Assembly: GCF_900116195.1 (NCBI RefSeq)
Contig: NZ_FOZW01000001.1
Coordinates: 806,001 to 870,000, forward strand
Source of the DNA: Alloyangia pacifica
GTDB lineage: Bacteria; Pseudomonadota; Alphaproteobacteria; Rhodobacterales; Rhodobacteraceae
Direction of reading: 5' to 3'
DNA: 64,000 nucleotides
Shown: in pieces, positions 39,631 to 48,232 of the stretch
Numbering within the stretch: the stretch's first letter is position 1
How the letters are laid out: each line of letters opens with the position of its first letter
Program-made: the position numbers and the translations under genes
The notes under the pieces: generated by a model
The model's database searches: none
What the model was told of the DNA's origin: nothing
What the model saw: the letters and a program-made list of their open reading frames with translations, nothing else

Positions 39631-40818
39631 ATGCCGATCCTGTCCACCCGCATCACGTCCCTCAACGCCGGTGGCGGCGACGGCTGGGAGATTTTCTACA
39701 AGGCCCGCGCCCTGCGCACCGCCGGCGTGCCGGTGACCGAGCTGACCATCGGCGAGCCCGACGAGCGCACCGATCCGGCGATCCTCACCGAGATGCACCG
39801 CGCCGCCACGGCGGGCCACACCGGCTATGCCATCGTGCCCGGCATTCCGGCGCTGCGCGACGCCATCGCCGCGCGCGTGACCGAGCGCACCGGCGTTCCC
39901 ACCACGCGCGACAACGTGCTGGTCACCCCCGGCGGGCAATCTGCGCTCTTTGCCGCCCATATGGCCGCCTGCAACCCCGGCGATGCCGCACTGATGATCG
40001 AGCCGCACTATGTCACCTACCCCGGCACCATCCGCGCCGCCGGAGCGATCCCGCACAGCATCGAGACCCGCCCCGAGCACAGCTTCTTCCCCGACCCCGC
40101 CGAGGTCCGCCGCAAGGCGCGCCAGACCGGCGCCTCGGCGCTGCTGGTCAACTCGCCCAACAACCCGACCGGCGCGATCTACCCCCGCGCCACGCTGGAG
40201 GGCCTCGCCGAGGTCGCCTGCGACGGGGATTTCTGGCTGATCTCCGACGAGGTCTACGACACGCAGATCTGGGAGGGCGAACACCTCAGCCCACGCGCGC
40301 TGCCCGGTATGGCCGAGCGCACCATGGTAATTGGCTCGCTGTCGAAAAGCCACGCGATGACCGGCAGCCGCATCGGGTGGCTGATCGCACCCGAAGCCGC
40401 CATCGCAGCGCTGATCGATCTGGCCACCAACACCACCTACGGCGTGCCGGGCTACATCCAGGACGCGGCGCTCTACGCGCTCACCTCGGACGACGCGCTG
40501 GAGCCGCGCGTCGCCGAGCCCTTCCGCCGCCGCCGCGCGCAGGCGCAGGAGATCCTCGCCCGGCAGAACATCGTCGGCCTCGTGCCCTCGGGCGGGGCGA
40601 TGTACCTCTTCCTCGACATCCGCGCGACCGGCCTTTCGGGCATCGAGTTCGCGGACGCGCTGCTCGACACCCATCGTATCGCGGTGATGCCGGGCGAGAG
40701 CTTCGGCCCCTCCGCCGCAGGCTTCCTGCGCGTTGCGTTGACCATCCCGGACGATCGCTTCGCCGAGGCCCTCACCACGCTTACCGGCTTTGCCGCCACG
40801 CTCGCCAAGGCCGCCTGA
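39631..40818 (+). CDS. PLP-dependent class I/II aminotransferase
   Basis: 395 residues, fold type I, aspartate-aminotransferase superfamily. PLP marks: GGQSALF (phosphate loop, ~101), NSPNNPTGAIY (Asn, ~174-184), ISDEVYD (Asp206/Tyr209), Schiff-base Lys239 in GSLSKSHAMTGSRIGW, and the carboxylate-binding Arg near FLRVAL. Likely transfers an amino group from an amino acid to a 2-oxo acid; substrate unknown. Divergent from the GTA cluster. Followed after four bases by the TfoX-C gene. Confidence 0.88.
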   Translation: MPILSTRITSLNAGGGDGWEIFYKARALRTAGVPVTELTIGEPDERTDPAILTEMHRAATAGHTGYAIVPGIPALRDAIAARVTERTGVPTTRDNVLVTPGGQSALFAAHMAACNPGDAALMIEPHYVTYPGTIRAAGAIPHSIETRPEHSFFPDPAEVRRKARQTGASALLVNSPNNPTGAIYPRATLEGLAEVACDGDFWLISDEVYDTQIWEGEHLSPRALPGMAERTMVIGSLSKSHAMTGSRIGWLIAPEAAIAALIDLATNTTYGVPGYIQDAALYALTSDDALEPRVAEPFRRRRAQAQEILARQNIVGLVPSGGAMYLFLDIRATGLSGIEFADALLDTHRIAVMPGESFGPSAAGFLRVALTIPDDRFAEALTTLTGFAATLAKAA

Positions 40819-40822
40819 GCAT

Positions 40823-41173
40823 ATGTCCGGCACGCCGATCTCCAGCATCCGCAATCTCGGACCCGCGGTGGAATCGGCCTGCAAGCGCGCGGGGATCGAG
40901 GACGCTGAAACCCTGCGCGCGCTCGGCGCGGACGAGACCTACCGCCGCCTTCTGGCCCATGGCACCAAGCCGCATTTCATCGGCTTCTACGTGCTGCACA
41001 TGGCGCTGCAGGGCCGCCCGTGGAACGACGCACGGGGCAAGGAGAAAGAAGAACTCCGGGCCCGGTTCGACGCGCTGGTCGCCGAGGGGAAAAGCGATGC
41101 GCCGCTGGCGGGGATCGAGGCCATCCTCGACGAGATCGGCGTGATCGACCCGCTGCGACGCCCGCGCGAATAG
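40823..41173 (+). CDS. TfoX C-terminal-domain protein
   Basis: 116 residues: ISSIRNLGPAVESACKRAGIEDAETLRALGADETYRRLLAHGTKPHFIGFYVLHMALQGRPWND is the TfoX_C helix-hairpin-helix-like domain found in the competence regulator TfoX/Sxy, here without its N-terminal domain. Function as a stand-alone protein is unknown. Its ATG is four bases past the aminotransferase stop, so the two are cotranscribed. Confidence 0.8.
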   Translation: MSGTPISSIRNLGPAVESACKRAGIEDAETLRALGADETYRRLLAHGTKPHFIGFYVLHMALQGRPWNDARGKEKEELRARFDALVAEGKSDAPLAGIEAILDEIGVIDPLRRPRE

Positions 41174-41293
41174 AGCGATATTTCTTATCCATAGCAGCGC
41201 ATTGCACGCCACGCTTTAAACCGCGAGGGAACTCCGGACCCGGTCTCCGTGTTGGTTCGCCAACGCATCATTCATCCTGACAAGGAGACCGAC

Positions 41294-41473
41294 ATGGACC
41301 TGATCCGCATCATCCTCGCCATCCTCCTGCCGCCGCTCGGCGTGTTCCTGCAGGTGGGTCTGGGCAAGCACTTCTGGATCAACATCCTGCTGACCATCCT
41401 CGGCTACATTCCGGGCATCGTGCACGCGGTCTGGGTGATCGCCCGCACCGGTCCGAGCCGCCAGCACGCGTGA
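41294..41473 (+). CDS. Pmp3/YqaE-family small membrane protein
   Basis: 59 residues, two hydrophobic helices (IRIILAILLPPLGVFLQVGL and FWINILLTILGYIPGIVHAVWVI) with the family signature LPPLGVFL and GYIPGIVHA. Members modulate membrane potential under salt or cold stress. AAGGAGACCGAC precedes the ATG. Five bases before the next gene. Confidence 0.92.
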   Translation: MDLIRIILAILLPPLGVFLQVGLGKHFWINILLTILGYIPGIVHAVWVIARTGPSRQHA

Positions 41474-41478
41474 TCGCC

Positions 41479-41889
41479 ATGAGCGCGCATGACCACACCC
41501 TACACCCGGACTTCCAGCGTCTCGAAAGGATCGACCGCTGGGCACGCCGCATGGACCGCGCCTACCGCATCCCCCTGACGCCGATCCGCTTCGGCTGGGA
41601 CGCGGTGTTCGGGCTCGTCCCGGGCATTGGCGATACTCTGGCTCTCGCCCCGGCGCTGTGGATCGTGAAGGAAGCACACGACATGGGCGCGCCCAAGGTG
41701 TTGCTGGGCCAGATGGGCGCAAACCTCGCGACGGACTGGGTCGTGGGCCTCATCCCGCTGGTCGGCGACATCTTCGATATCGGCTACCGCGCCAATACCC
41801 GCAATGCCGCACTGCTGCGCCGCTGGCTGGAAAGCCGCCACGCTGCACCGGGAAGCGGCCCCGCAAGGACGGTCGATATCGCGGCCTGA
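41479..41889 (+). CDS. DUF4112 membrane-associated protein
   Basis: 136 residues: RIDRWARRMDRAYRIPLTPIRFGWDAVFGLVPGIGDTLALAPALWIV is the DUF4112 hallmark, with a second hydrophobic run around DWVVGLIPLVGDIFDIGYRAN. Role unknown. It starts at an ATG just after the Pmp3 stop; an overlapping GTG at 41470 is possible. The pair is probably one stress-related transcript. Closed by the terminator at 41911. Confidence 0.82.
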   Translation: MSAHDHTLHPDFQRLERIDRWARRMDRAYRIPLTPIRFGWDAVFGLVPGIGDTLALAPALWIVKEAHDMGAPKVLLGQMGANLATDWVVGLIPLVGDIFDIGYRANTRNAALLRRWLESRHAAPGSGPARTVDIAA

Positions 41890-41910
41890 GCGATCCCGCA
41901 TTTGCAACGA

Positions 41911-41938
41911 AAAGGGCGCCCCGCAGGGCGCCCTTAAA
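41911..41938. terminator. bidirectional terminator between DUF4112 gene and ndk
   Basis: AAGGGCGCCC (41912-41921) and GGGCGCCCTT (41926-41935), perfect ten-bp stem with a CGCA loop, A-run before and TTAAAT after. Confidence 0.78.
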
Positions 41939-41961
41939 TCTGTCGGGGGTGAGCGTCAGGC

Positions 41962-42384
41962 TCAGCCGACGAGCTCGAGGCCCGAGAAGAAGTAGGCGAT
42001 CTCTTCTGCGGCGGTTTCCGGCGCGTCCGAACCGTGCACCGAGTTCTCGCCGACCGACTCGGCGAACTCTGCGCGGATGGTGCCCTCTGCGGCGTCTGCC
42101 GGGTTGGTTGCGCCCATCACTTCGCGGTTCTTGGCAATCGCGCCTTCACCTTCGAGCACCTGCACGACGACCGGCTCGGACGCCATGAACTCGCACAGTT
42201 CGCCGTAGAACGGACGCTCGGCGTGCACCTTGTAGAACTCGCCGGCCTGCGCCGGGGTCAGCTGGATGCGCTTCTGCGCGACGATGCGCAGGCCAGCTTC
42301 TTCGAACTTGGCGTTGATCTTGCCGGTCAGGTTGCGGCGGGTTGCGTCGGGCTTGATGATCGACAGGGTGCGTTCGACGGCCAT
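41962..42384 (-). CDS. ndk: nucleoside-diphosphate kinase
   Basis: 140 residues; balances NTP and dNTP pools by transferring gamma-phosphate through a phosphohistidine. Active-site His117 in [11 protein letters not shown], with [11 protein letters not shown] at the start and [20 protein letters not shown] before the ATG (complement 42382-42384) fixes the start; the open frame upstream is not conserved. Single gene. Confidence 0.97.
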   Translation of the reverse strand: MAVERTLSIIKPDATRRNLTGKINAKFEEAGLRIVAQKRIQLTPAQAGEFYKVHAERPFYGELCEFMASEPVVVQVLEGEGAIAKNREVMGATNPADAAEGTIRAEFAESVGENSVHGSDAPETAAEEIAYFFSGLELVG

Positions 42385-42512
42385 TTTGGTCTCTCCAATG
42401 TCATAAAGCCGGGCAACGGCCCGGCCAGTATTCTCTGGCAGGGGCGTTATCATGGGGTTGAGGAATTGGGAAGACCCCGCGGCCCGCCGCTGCCTCTTCC
42501 ATAGGCAAAAAA

Positions 42513-42610
42513 GGGGCGCTGCCCCTCTTGGCCTGCGGCCAATTCACCCCGGCGTATTTTGAAAGAGAAGAAGGCCAACCATATCCGGCTTATTCTCTTT
42601 CCAAATACGC
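42513..42610. repeat. dispersed intergenic repeat, copy 6 (long, inverted arms)
   Basis: GGGGCGCTGCCCC (42513-42525), TTGGCCTGCGGCCAA, then arm GCGTATTTTGAAAGAGAAGAAG (42552-42573), a 15-base loop and CTTATTCTCTTTCCAAATACGC (42589-42610). Left part is nearly identical to copy 1 reversed. It occupies much of the 320-bp ndk / ABC-F divergent gap 42385-42704, which has no gene. Confidence 0.88.
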
Positions 42611-42704
42611 ACATCACGACTTCGGAGCCGGAAGACGCGCCGGGCAAGGGCGATATGCGCGAAGGGGGATGTTGCCCGCCCGAAGGCTCTGCTATGGGCG
42701 AGCC

Positions 42705-44573
42705 ATGCTGAGTATTCGAGACATCTCCTATTCCGTCGAAGGCCGCCCTCTGCTCGAGGAGGCTTCCGCCGTGATTCCCGCAGGCCACAAGGTTGGCCTC
42801 GTCGGTCCCAATGGCGCGGGCAAGACCACGCTCTTCCGGCTCATCCGCGGCGAGCTGACGCTCGACGGCGGCGAGATCGAGCTGCCCGCCCGCGCCAAGA
42901 TCGGCGGCGTGGCGCAGGAGGCCCCGGCCTCGGATGTCTCGCTGATCGAGACGGTGCTGGCCTGCGATCTCGAGCGCGCGTCGCTCATGGCCGAGGCCGA
43001 GACCGCCACCGACCCGCACCGCATCGCCGACATCCAGACGAGGCTCGCCGACATCGACGCCTGGTCCGCCGAGGCGCGCGCCGCGACCATCCTCAAGGGC
43101 CTCGGCTTCGACGAGGCGGCGCAGCAGCGCCCCTGCTCGGATTTCTCCGGCGGCTGGCGGATGCGCGTGGCGCTGGCGGGCGTGCTTTTTGCCCAGCCTG
43201 ACCTGCTGTTGCTCGACGAGCCGACGAACTACCTCGACCTCGAAGGCGCGCTCTGGCTGGAGAGCTACCTGCAGAGCTACCCGCACACGGTGATCGTCAT
43301 CTCCCACGACCGCGGCCTGCTGAACCGCGCGGTCGGGGCGATCCTGCATCTCGAGGACCGCAAGCTGGTGCTCTACCAGGGCAATTACGACACCTTCGCG
43401 CGCACCCGTGCCGAGCGCCGTGCCGTGCTCGCGGCGGCGGCGAAGAAGCAGGACGAGCGCCGCGCCCACCTGCAGAGCTTCGTCGACCGTTTCCGCGCCA
43501 AGGCCTCAAAGGCCCGGCAGGCGCAGGCGCGCGTCAAGATGCTGGAGAAGATGGAGCGGATCACCCCGCCCGAGGAGGCCGCCAAGCGCGTCTTCAGCTT
43601 CCCGCAGCCCGACGAGCTGTCGCCGCCGATCCTCGCGCTGGAGAATGCCTCCACCGGCTATGGTGACAAGGTGGTGCTGCGCAAGCTTTCGCTGCGCATC
43701 GACCAGGACGACCGCATCGCGCTCCTGGGCCGCAACGGCCAGGGCAAGTCGACGCTGTCCAAGCTCTTTGCCGGACGGCTGGCGCTGATGGACGGCAAGA
43801 TGACCTCCAGTTCGAAATTGCGCATCGGCTATTTCGCCCAGCACCAGGTCGACGAGCTGCACCTTGACGAGACGCCGCTGCAGCACCTGCAGCGCGAGCG
43901 CCCGGACACCGCCCCCTCCAAGCTGCGCGCGCAGCTGGCTGGTTTCGGGCTGGGCGCAAACCAAGCCGAAACCGAGGTCGGCCGGCTCTCGGGCGGCCAG
44001 AAGGCGCGCCTGTCGCTGCTGCTCGCGACACTCGATGCGCCGCACATGCTGATCCTCGACGAGCCGACCAACCACCTCGATATCGAGAGCCGCGAGGCGC
44101 TGGTCGAGGCGCTGACCGCCTATTCCGGCGCGGTGATCCTGGTGTCGCACGACATGCACCTGCTGGGGCTGGTCGCCGACCGGCTGTGGCTGGTCAAGGA
44201 CGGCACGGTGACGCCCTACGAGGACGACCTCGAGGCTTACCGCAAGATGCTGCTGACGCAGGACAAGCCGGAAAAGCCCGCCAAGGCGGAGAAAGCGGCG
44301 CCCAAGCCCAAGCGCGCCAGCCGCGACGAAATCCTCACGCTGCGCTCGGAGGCTCGCAAGTGCGAGGCGCGGGTGGCGAAGATCGAGGAAATGCGCGAGA
44401 AGCTGGCCACCAAGCTGGCCAACCCGGATCTTTACGAAGACGGGCGCGCCGGCGAGCTGGAGACCTGGAACAAGAAATACGCCGAGGTCATGGACGGGCT
44501 GCACCGCGCCGAGGCGCTTTGGGAAACGGCGATGGAGAAGCTTGAGGCAGCGGAAAGCGGCGTCGCGGGCTGA
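42705..44573 (+). CDS. ABC-F family ATPase (Uup/YheS-like)
   Basis: 622 residues, two ABC domains in one chain and no membrane span. Walker A loops GPNGAGKTTL (~34) and GRNGQGKSTL (~344), signatures DFSGGWRMR and RLSGGQKAR, Walker B LLLLDEPTNYLDL and LILDEPTNHLDI. The linker between them (AAAAKKQDERRAHLQSFVDRFRAKASKARQAQARVKMLEKM; key basic helix) is the ABC-F P-site tRNA interaction motif, and a C-terminal coiled coil (~545-615) is present. Such proteins act on ribosomes or rRNA rather than in transport. Start at 42705 after GGCGAGCC; earlier in-frame starts lie in repeat copy 6. Confidence 0.93.
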   Translation: MLSIRDISYSVEGRPLLEEASAVIPAGHKVGLVGPNGAGKTTLFRLIRGELTLDGGEIELPARAKIGGVAQEAPASDVSLIETVLACDLERASLMAEAETATDPHRIADIQTRLADIDAWSAEARAATILKGLGFDEAAQQRPCSDFSGGWRMRVALAGVLFAQPDLLLLDEPTNYLDLEGALWLESYLQSYPHTVIVISHDRGLLNRAVGAILHLEDRKLVLYQGNYDTFARTRAERRAVLAAAAKKQDERRAHLQSFVDRFRAKASKARQAQARVKMLEKMERITPPEEAAKRVFSFPQPDELSPPILALENASTGYGDKVVLRKLSLRIDQDDRIALLGRNGQGKSTLSKLFAGRLALMDGKMTSSSKLRIGYFAQHQVDELHLDETPLQHLQRERPDTAPSKLRAQLAGFGLGANQAETEVGRLSGGQKARLSLLLATLDAPHMLILDEPTNHLDIESREALVEALTAYSGAVILVSHDMHLLGLVADRLWLVKDGTVTPYEDDLEAYRKMLLTQDKPEKPAKAEKAAPKPKRASRDEILTLRSEARKCEARVAKIEEMREKLATKLANPDLYEDGRAGELETWNKKYAEVMDGLHRAEALWETAMEKLEAAESGVAG

Positions 44574-44593
44574 GCCCGCCGCCGCCGCGCGGC

Positions 44594-45103
44594 TCAGATC
44601 ACGTCGAAGGTGCCGGTCATCTCGTGGGCGATGGCGATCAGCTCGCGACCCTCGGCACTGACATAGGCGTAGATGTAGAGGTCGTCTCCAACCACCTCCT
44701 GATCGATGCCGTAGAAGCCGCTGACGTCGAGGAACTCTCCATCGACCGCGCCATAGATGTGATCGGTCTCGATCGCCGTCTCGCGGGTGAAGACGAATGT
44801 GTCGATGCCGGCGCCGCCGTAAATGGTATCCGCTCCCTCGCCGCCGATGATCGTGTCACGACCGGTGCCGCCGAGGATCAGGTCATCCCCCTCGCCGCCA
44901 TCAATGAGGTCGGCGCCACCGCCGCCGAAGACGGTATCGTTCCCCTCGCCGGCATCTACGATGTCGGAGCCGCCCCGCGCGTGCACGCGGTCATTGCCTT
45001 CGTAGGTCTTGATGTCTTCCGGGTCCGCGCTGGCGTCGAACACGTCAGGGCCCGACGTTCCCTCAATCGGGGTGATGATGGGCAATACGATTTCCGAGGA
45101 CAC
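44594..45103 (-). CDS. small RTX-repeat calcium-binding protein
   Basis: 169 residues. Residues ~35-110 are five to six glycine-aspartate nonapeptide units of the RTX type (GGSDIVDAG, EGNDTVFGG, GGADLIDGG, EGDDLILGG, TGRDTIIGG, EGADTIYGG), which bind calcium and fold as a parallel beta-roll, followed by DTFVF and a ~55-residue C-terminal part with DHIYGAVDGEFLDVSGF. RTX proteins usually leave by type I secretion through an uncleaved C-terminal signal; no transporter is nearby. I start at the GTG at 45103 because GAGAGGAG lies eight bases upstream; the open frame extends further. Confidence 0.78.
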   Translation of the reverse strand: MSSEIVLPIITPIEGTSGPDVFDASADPEDIKTYEGNDRVHARGGSDIVDAGEGNDTVFGGGGADLIDGGEGDDLILGGTGRDTIIGGEGADTIYGGAGIDTFVFTRETAIETDHIYGAVDGEFLDVSGFYGIDQEVVGDDLYIYAYVSAEGRELIAIAHEMTGTFDVI

Positions 45104-45285
45104 GTTCCGAACTCCTCTCTCGAAAAATGGCTGGTGAAAATCCGATAATCCTGCCGCTCCGAGCGTAGCAGAACGCAGGCGACAGCACACGCGACGCCAT
45201 GCCGCGCCTGTCCGCTTGCGCCGTACCGCAGGCGCTGGCACAGTGAAGTGGGCCAGAGTGGCGGTCCGCTGCACGATTGGACAGG

Positions 45286-45912
45286 ATGGACGTCGCATTT
45301 CTTATCAGCGCCTTCGCCACGCTCTTCGTGGTGATCGACCCGATCGGCCTGACGCCGGTCTTCATCGCGCTGACCCAGGGTGCCGATGCGGAGCATCGCC
45401 GTGCCGTCGGCATGCGGGCCTGCGTCACCGCGCTGGCGATTCTCATGCTCTTCGCCTTTTTCGGCGAGGCTGTGCTGGGGTTCATCGGTATCTCGATGTC
45501 CGCCTTCCGCATTTCCGGCGGGCTCTTGCTGTTCATCACCGCGCTCGACATGCTCTTCGAACGGCGCACCAAGCGGCGCGAGGACAAGGTCGAGGACGAG
45601 GTGATGCCCGACCCGTCGATCTTTCCCATCGCCATCCCGCTGATTGCCGGGCCAGGTGCCATCGCCTCGATCATCCTGCTGGTCGGCCATTCCGCCGGTC
45701 CGCTGGAGACGGCGATGATCCTCGGCGTGCTGGTGATCGTGCTGCTGATGACCCTCGCCTGCTTCTTTGTCGCCGGCCCCATCGAGCGCGCTCTGGGACA
45801 CGTCGGCATCGTTGTGGTCACCCGGCTCTTCGGCATGCTGCTGGCGGCGCTGGCGGTTCAATTCGTCATCGACGGCATCCGCGGCATCGACTGGTCCGGC
45901 GTCTTCGGCTGA
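45286..45912 (+). CDS. MarC-family integral membrane protein
   Basis: 208 residues, six hydrophobic segments, with the MarC signatures LFVVIDPIGLTPVFIALTQG and IFPIAIPLIAGPGAIASIILL. Function is undetermined in the family. Start at the ATG at 45286; a TTG nine bases earlier is also open. Divergent from the RTX gene over 182 bp. Confidence 0.93.
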   Translation: MDVAFLISAFATLFVVIDPIGLTPVFIALTQGADAEHRRAVGMRACVTALAILMLFAFFGEAVLGFIGISMSAFRISGGLLLFITALDMLFERRTKRREDKVEDEVMPDPSIFPIAIPLIAGPGAIASIILLVGHSAGPLETAMILGVLVIVLLMTLACFFVAGPIERALGHVGIVVVTRLFGMLLAALAVQFVIDGIRGIDWSGVFG

Positions 45913-45970
45913 GAGTGGCGGGACGCGGGCAAAGCCCCTACATTGCAGTCGTAGCAAGGGGAGCGCGCAT

Positions 45971-46555
45971 TTGTCTGAAATTGAAATTGGCCGCCTGGGC
46001 TATCTCGGCCTGCTGCTCACGGCGCTGGTGCTATGGATGTTCGTGCAGCACCGGGGCCGACTGGTGCAGAAGCTCCAGCACCTTACGGCCTGGGGGCTGA
46101 TCTTCCTCGCGGCAATCGCCGCCATCGGCCTCTGGGACGACATCCGCCATACGGTCAGCCCGCAACAGTCGGTCTTTGCTGATCAGGGCCGGATTGAGCT
46201 GCCCCGCGCGCCGGACGGGCATTACTACCTGACGCTGCAGATCAACGGCAGCCCCATCCGCTTCGTGGTCGATACCGGGGCCAGCGGCATGGTGCTGACC
46301 CGCCAGGACGCTGAGCGCGTCGGGATCGCCCTCGACGATCTGGCCTTCCACTCCAGCGCCCGCACCGCAAACGGCGCGGTCCAGACCGCGCCGGTCCGGC
46401 TGGCCAACGTTGCGCTGGGACCGTTCGAGGACCGCAACCTCGCTGCCTTCGTCAATGGCGGCGAGATGGACAACTCGCTGCTCGGCATGAGCTACCTGCA
46501 ACGCTTCGACCGGCTGGAAATCTCCGGCGGAAAGATGGTGCTGGAGCGCGGCTGA
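45971..46555 (+). CDS. TIGR02281-family retropepsin-like aspartic protease
   Basis: 194 residues. Two N-terminal hydrophobic segments (about 9-25 and 40-54) anchor it, then a clan AA aspartic protease domain with the catalytic FVVDTGASGMVL (Asp101), ALGPFEDRNLAAFVN and LLGMSYLQRFDRLEI. Membrane-anchored, probably facing the periplasm, substrate unknown. I take TTG at 45971 as the start because GGGGAG lies ten bases before and the upstream frame overlaps marC. Confidence 0.8.
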   Translation: MSEIEIGRLGYLGLLLTALVLWMFVQHRGRLVQKLQHLTAWGLIFLAAIAAIGLWDDIRHTVSPQQSVFADQGRIELPRAPDGHYYLTLQINGSPIRFVVDTGASGMVLTRQDAERVGIALDDLAFHSSARTANGAVQTAPVRLANVALGPFEDRNLAAFVNGGEMDNSLLGMSYLQRFDRLEISGGKMVLERG

Positions 46556-46558
46556 GCC

Positions 46559-47218
46559 TCAGACCTCGATTTTCAGCCGCTCGCGGTCAATCACAGCGAT
46601 CGCGCCGCGCCGCAGCTCGATCACCCCGTCGCGCCGAAGATCGCCGAGCAGCTTGTTGATCGTCTGCCGCGAGCACCCAACCATCGAGGCGAGGTAGGAC
46701 TGGCTGAGCCGCGCCTCCGGGTGCTGTTCGTTGGTGAACTGGTACAGATACATCCGCAACCGCTCCTCGACCGAGAAGAACTGCGCGATCGCCCGCAGCT
46801 CGTTGTCGCGGGTCAGCCGCGTCTGCATGATCGCGGCGGAATTGCGCAGCAACTGCGCCGGTGGGATGTGCTTGAGCAGCAGGTCGAAGGAGACCGCCAG
46901 CACGACCGCATCCGGCAGAGTACGACAGGAGGACGAGCAGGTCGTGCCCGAAAGCCCCTCGACCTCGCCGAGCACCTCGCCCGGTCCGGCGACGTGCAGC
47001 ACGGCGGCATTGCCCTGCTTGTCGAGGTAGATCACCTCCACACGGCCCTGCGCGATCAGGTACATGACGGGCGTGGTCTCGCCCTGGCGCAGGATGTCGG
47101 TGGGCGCCTCGTAGCGCTGCACGGTGCAATCCGCGAAGAAGGCTTCCTTCTGCGCGTTGGTCAGCCCGTCGAGAAGAGGGCAGGCAAGCAGCGGTGCGAA
47201 ATTGATGGGAGTTGTCAT
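46559..47218 (-). CDS. Crp/Fnr-family transcription regulator
   Basis: 219 residues. N-terminal cyclic-nucleotide-binding-type sensor (about 15-135: RYEAPTDILRQGETTPVMYLIAQGRVEVIYLD) and C-terminal winged helix (about 150-215) with recognition helix LASMVGCSRQTINKLLGDLRRDG. No four-cysteine FNR cluster; two Cys pairs (CSSSC) near 95-99 are unusual. Effector unknown. Three bases from the protease stop (convergent). A long AT-rich upstream region suggests a strong or regulated promoter. Confidence 0.88.
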   Translation of the reverse strand: MTTPINFAPLLACPLLDGLTNAQKEAFFADCTVQRYEAPTDILRQGETTPVMYLIAQGRVEVIYLDKQGNAAVLHVAGPGEVLGEVEGLSGTTCSSSCRTLPDAVVLAVSFDLLLKHIPPAQLLRNSAAIMQTRLTRDNELRAIAQFFSVEERLRMYLYQFTNEQHPEARLSQSYLASMVGCSRQTINKLLGDLRRDGVIELRRGAIAVIDRERLKIEV

Positions 47219-47768
47219 GAAATCAGTCCGATAGCCGCTTGGTCGGCTGACGCAAGGGCAAAACACGTAAATCCGCAACCGGCACTTGAGAGCACAGCTC
47301 CGCGGGACGGCAACATTCGTGGCATTTTCGGGGAAACCCGCGGCATCAAGGATGGGCGGGAAAAGGCCATTTCGGCATCGCGCCCACGTCGCACGGCGTC
47401 GGAAGACTCCGGCGCCTGGCGTGTGACGAAGGACGATGCCGAAACGACCGCTACTCGTACAAACGCGCACTCTTGCAGGGAAACCCGCTCGAGGCGAGCC
47501 AGGCTCCTGCGACGCAAGTCGATGATGCCGGGCTTGTGCCGCTCATGTAAGAGATTCTTCGTCGATCTGTGTAAGGGTAGCGACAGTACTCTCATTTTTA
47601 TCAAATTTTTTTCTATTTTTTTTCCGCTTTTCCGGGACCTGGCAAGCCGTCCCGTTCAATTCACGATGGGCGAAATGTCGCGCATCTGTCAAATATGATT
47701 GCCTATTACACAGGCAGGGTGACGCTGAACAGCAACAGAGTGTGGCGGAAGTAAGACAGGTTAAATAC
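47219..47768. other. 550-bp gene-poor, partly AT-rich region
   Basis: No ORF here has family-like features. The segment 47585-47640 is strikingly A/T-rich for this genome (TTTTTATC, then AAATTTTTTTC and ATTTTTTTTCC on the plus strand), resembling an UP-element or A-tract upstream of the Crp/Fnr gene. A candidate minus-strand promoter TTACAC-N18-TTACAT lies around 47545-47575. Nothing else was identified. Confidence 0.4.
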
Positions 47769-48227
47769 TCAGGATTCGGCCTTTTTCTCCCAGCGACCGC
47801 TTTCTTCGGACCAATATTGCGCGGTAACCCCAGCTCCGGTCAGCGCCCGCCATTGTCCCCGCGCCACGTCGAGCGCCTGCGGGTCCATCCCGTCGAAGAG
47901 GATGCAGACCCGTTCCATCGCGCCCACCTCCTCAGCGGAGACCGCCGCGCCGTCCACCGACATCAGGCAAGAGGCACCGTTGGGCATCTCCGTCCGCTCG
48001 GTCAGCAGAACCGGCTGCTGCGCGTCATGCGGCCCGCCGGCGCGGCCATGCGGCAGGAAGCCGTCATCGGCCCCCAGCCACAGCCGCTCGTCCAGCCAAT
48101 CCAGCCGGCGCGGATCGCCGCCGCGCACCGCCACGCGCCAGCCCGCGGCGAGCGACTTTTCCAGCAGCATCGACAGGGTCTCTTCGACAGGTCTCTGGGT
48201 CAGGTGGTAGAACATCGCGACACCCAT
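47769..48227 (-). CDS. holC: DNA polymerase III subunit chi
   Basis: 152 residues: MFYHLTQRPVEETLSMLLEKSLAAGWRVAVRGG with the HGRAGGPHDAQQPVLLTER segment is the HolC fold, which links the clamp loader to SSB at the replication fork. The first ATG (48227) gives an N-terminus like relatives. Five bases past the VOC gene stop and in the leftward order pepA > VOC > holC; pepA-holC adjacency is common in proteobacteria. Confidence 0.88.
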   Translation of the reverse strand: MGVAMFYHLTQRPVEETLSMLLEKSLAAGWRVAVRGGDPRRLDWLDERLWLGADDGFLPHGRAGGPHDAQQPVLLTERTEMPNGASCLMSVDGAAVSAEEVGAMERVCILFDGMDPQALDVARGQWRALTGAGVTAQYWSEESGRWEKKAES

Positions 48228-48232
48228 GCGCG

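Noticed and set aside
47215..47604. 129-codon minus-strand ORF upstream of the Crp/Fnr gene
   Set aside because: No ribosome site, no recognisable domain and uneven composition; it covers a probable promoter region.
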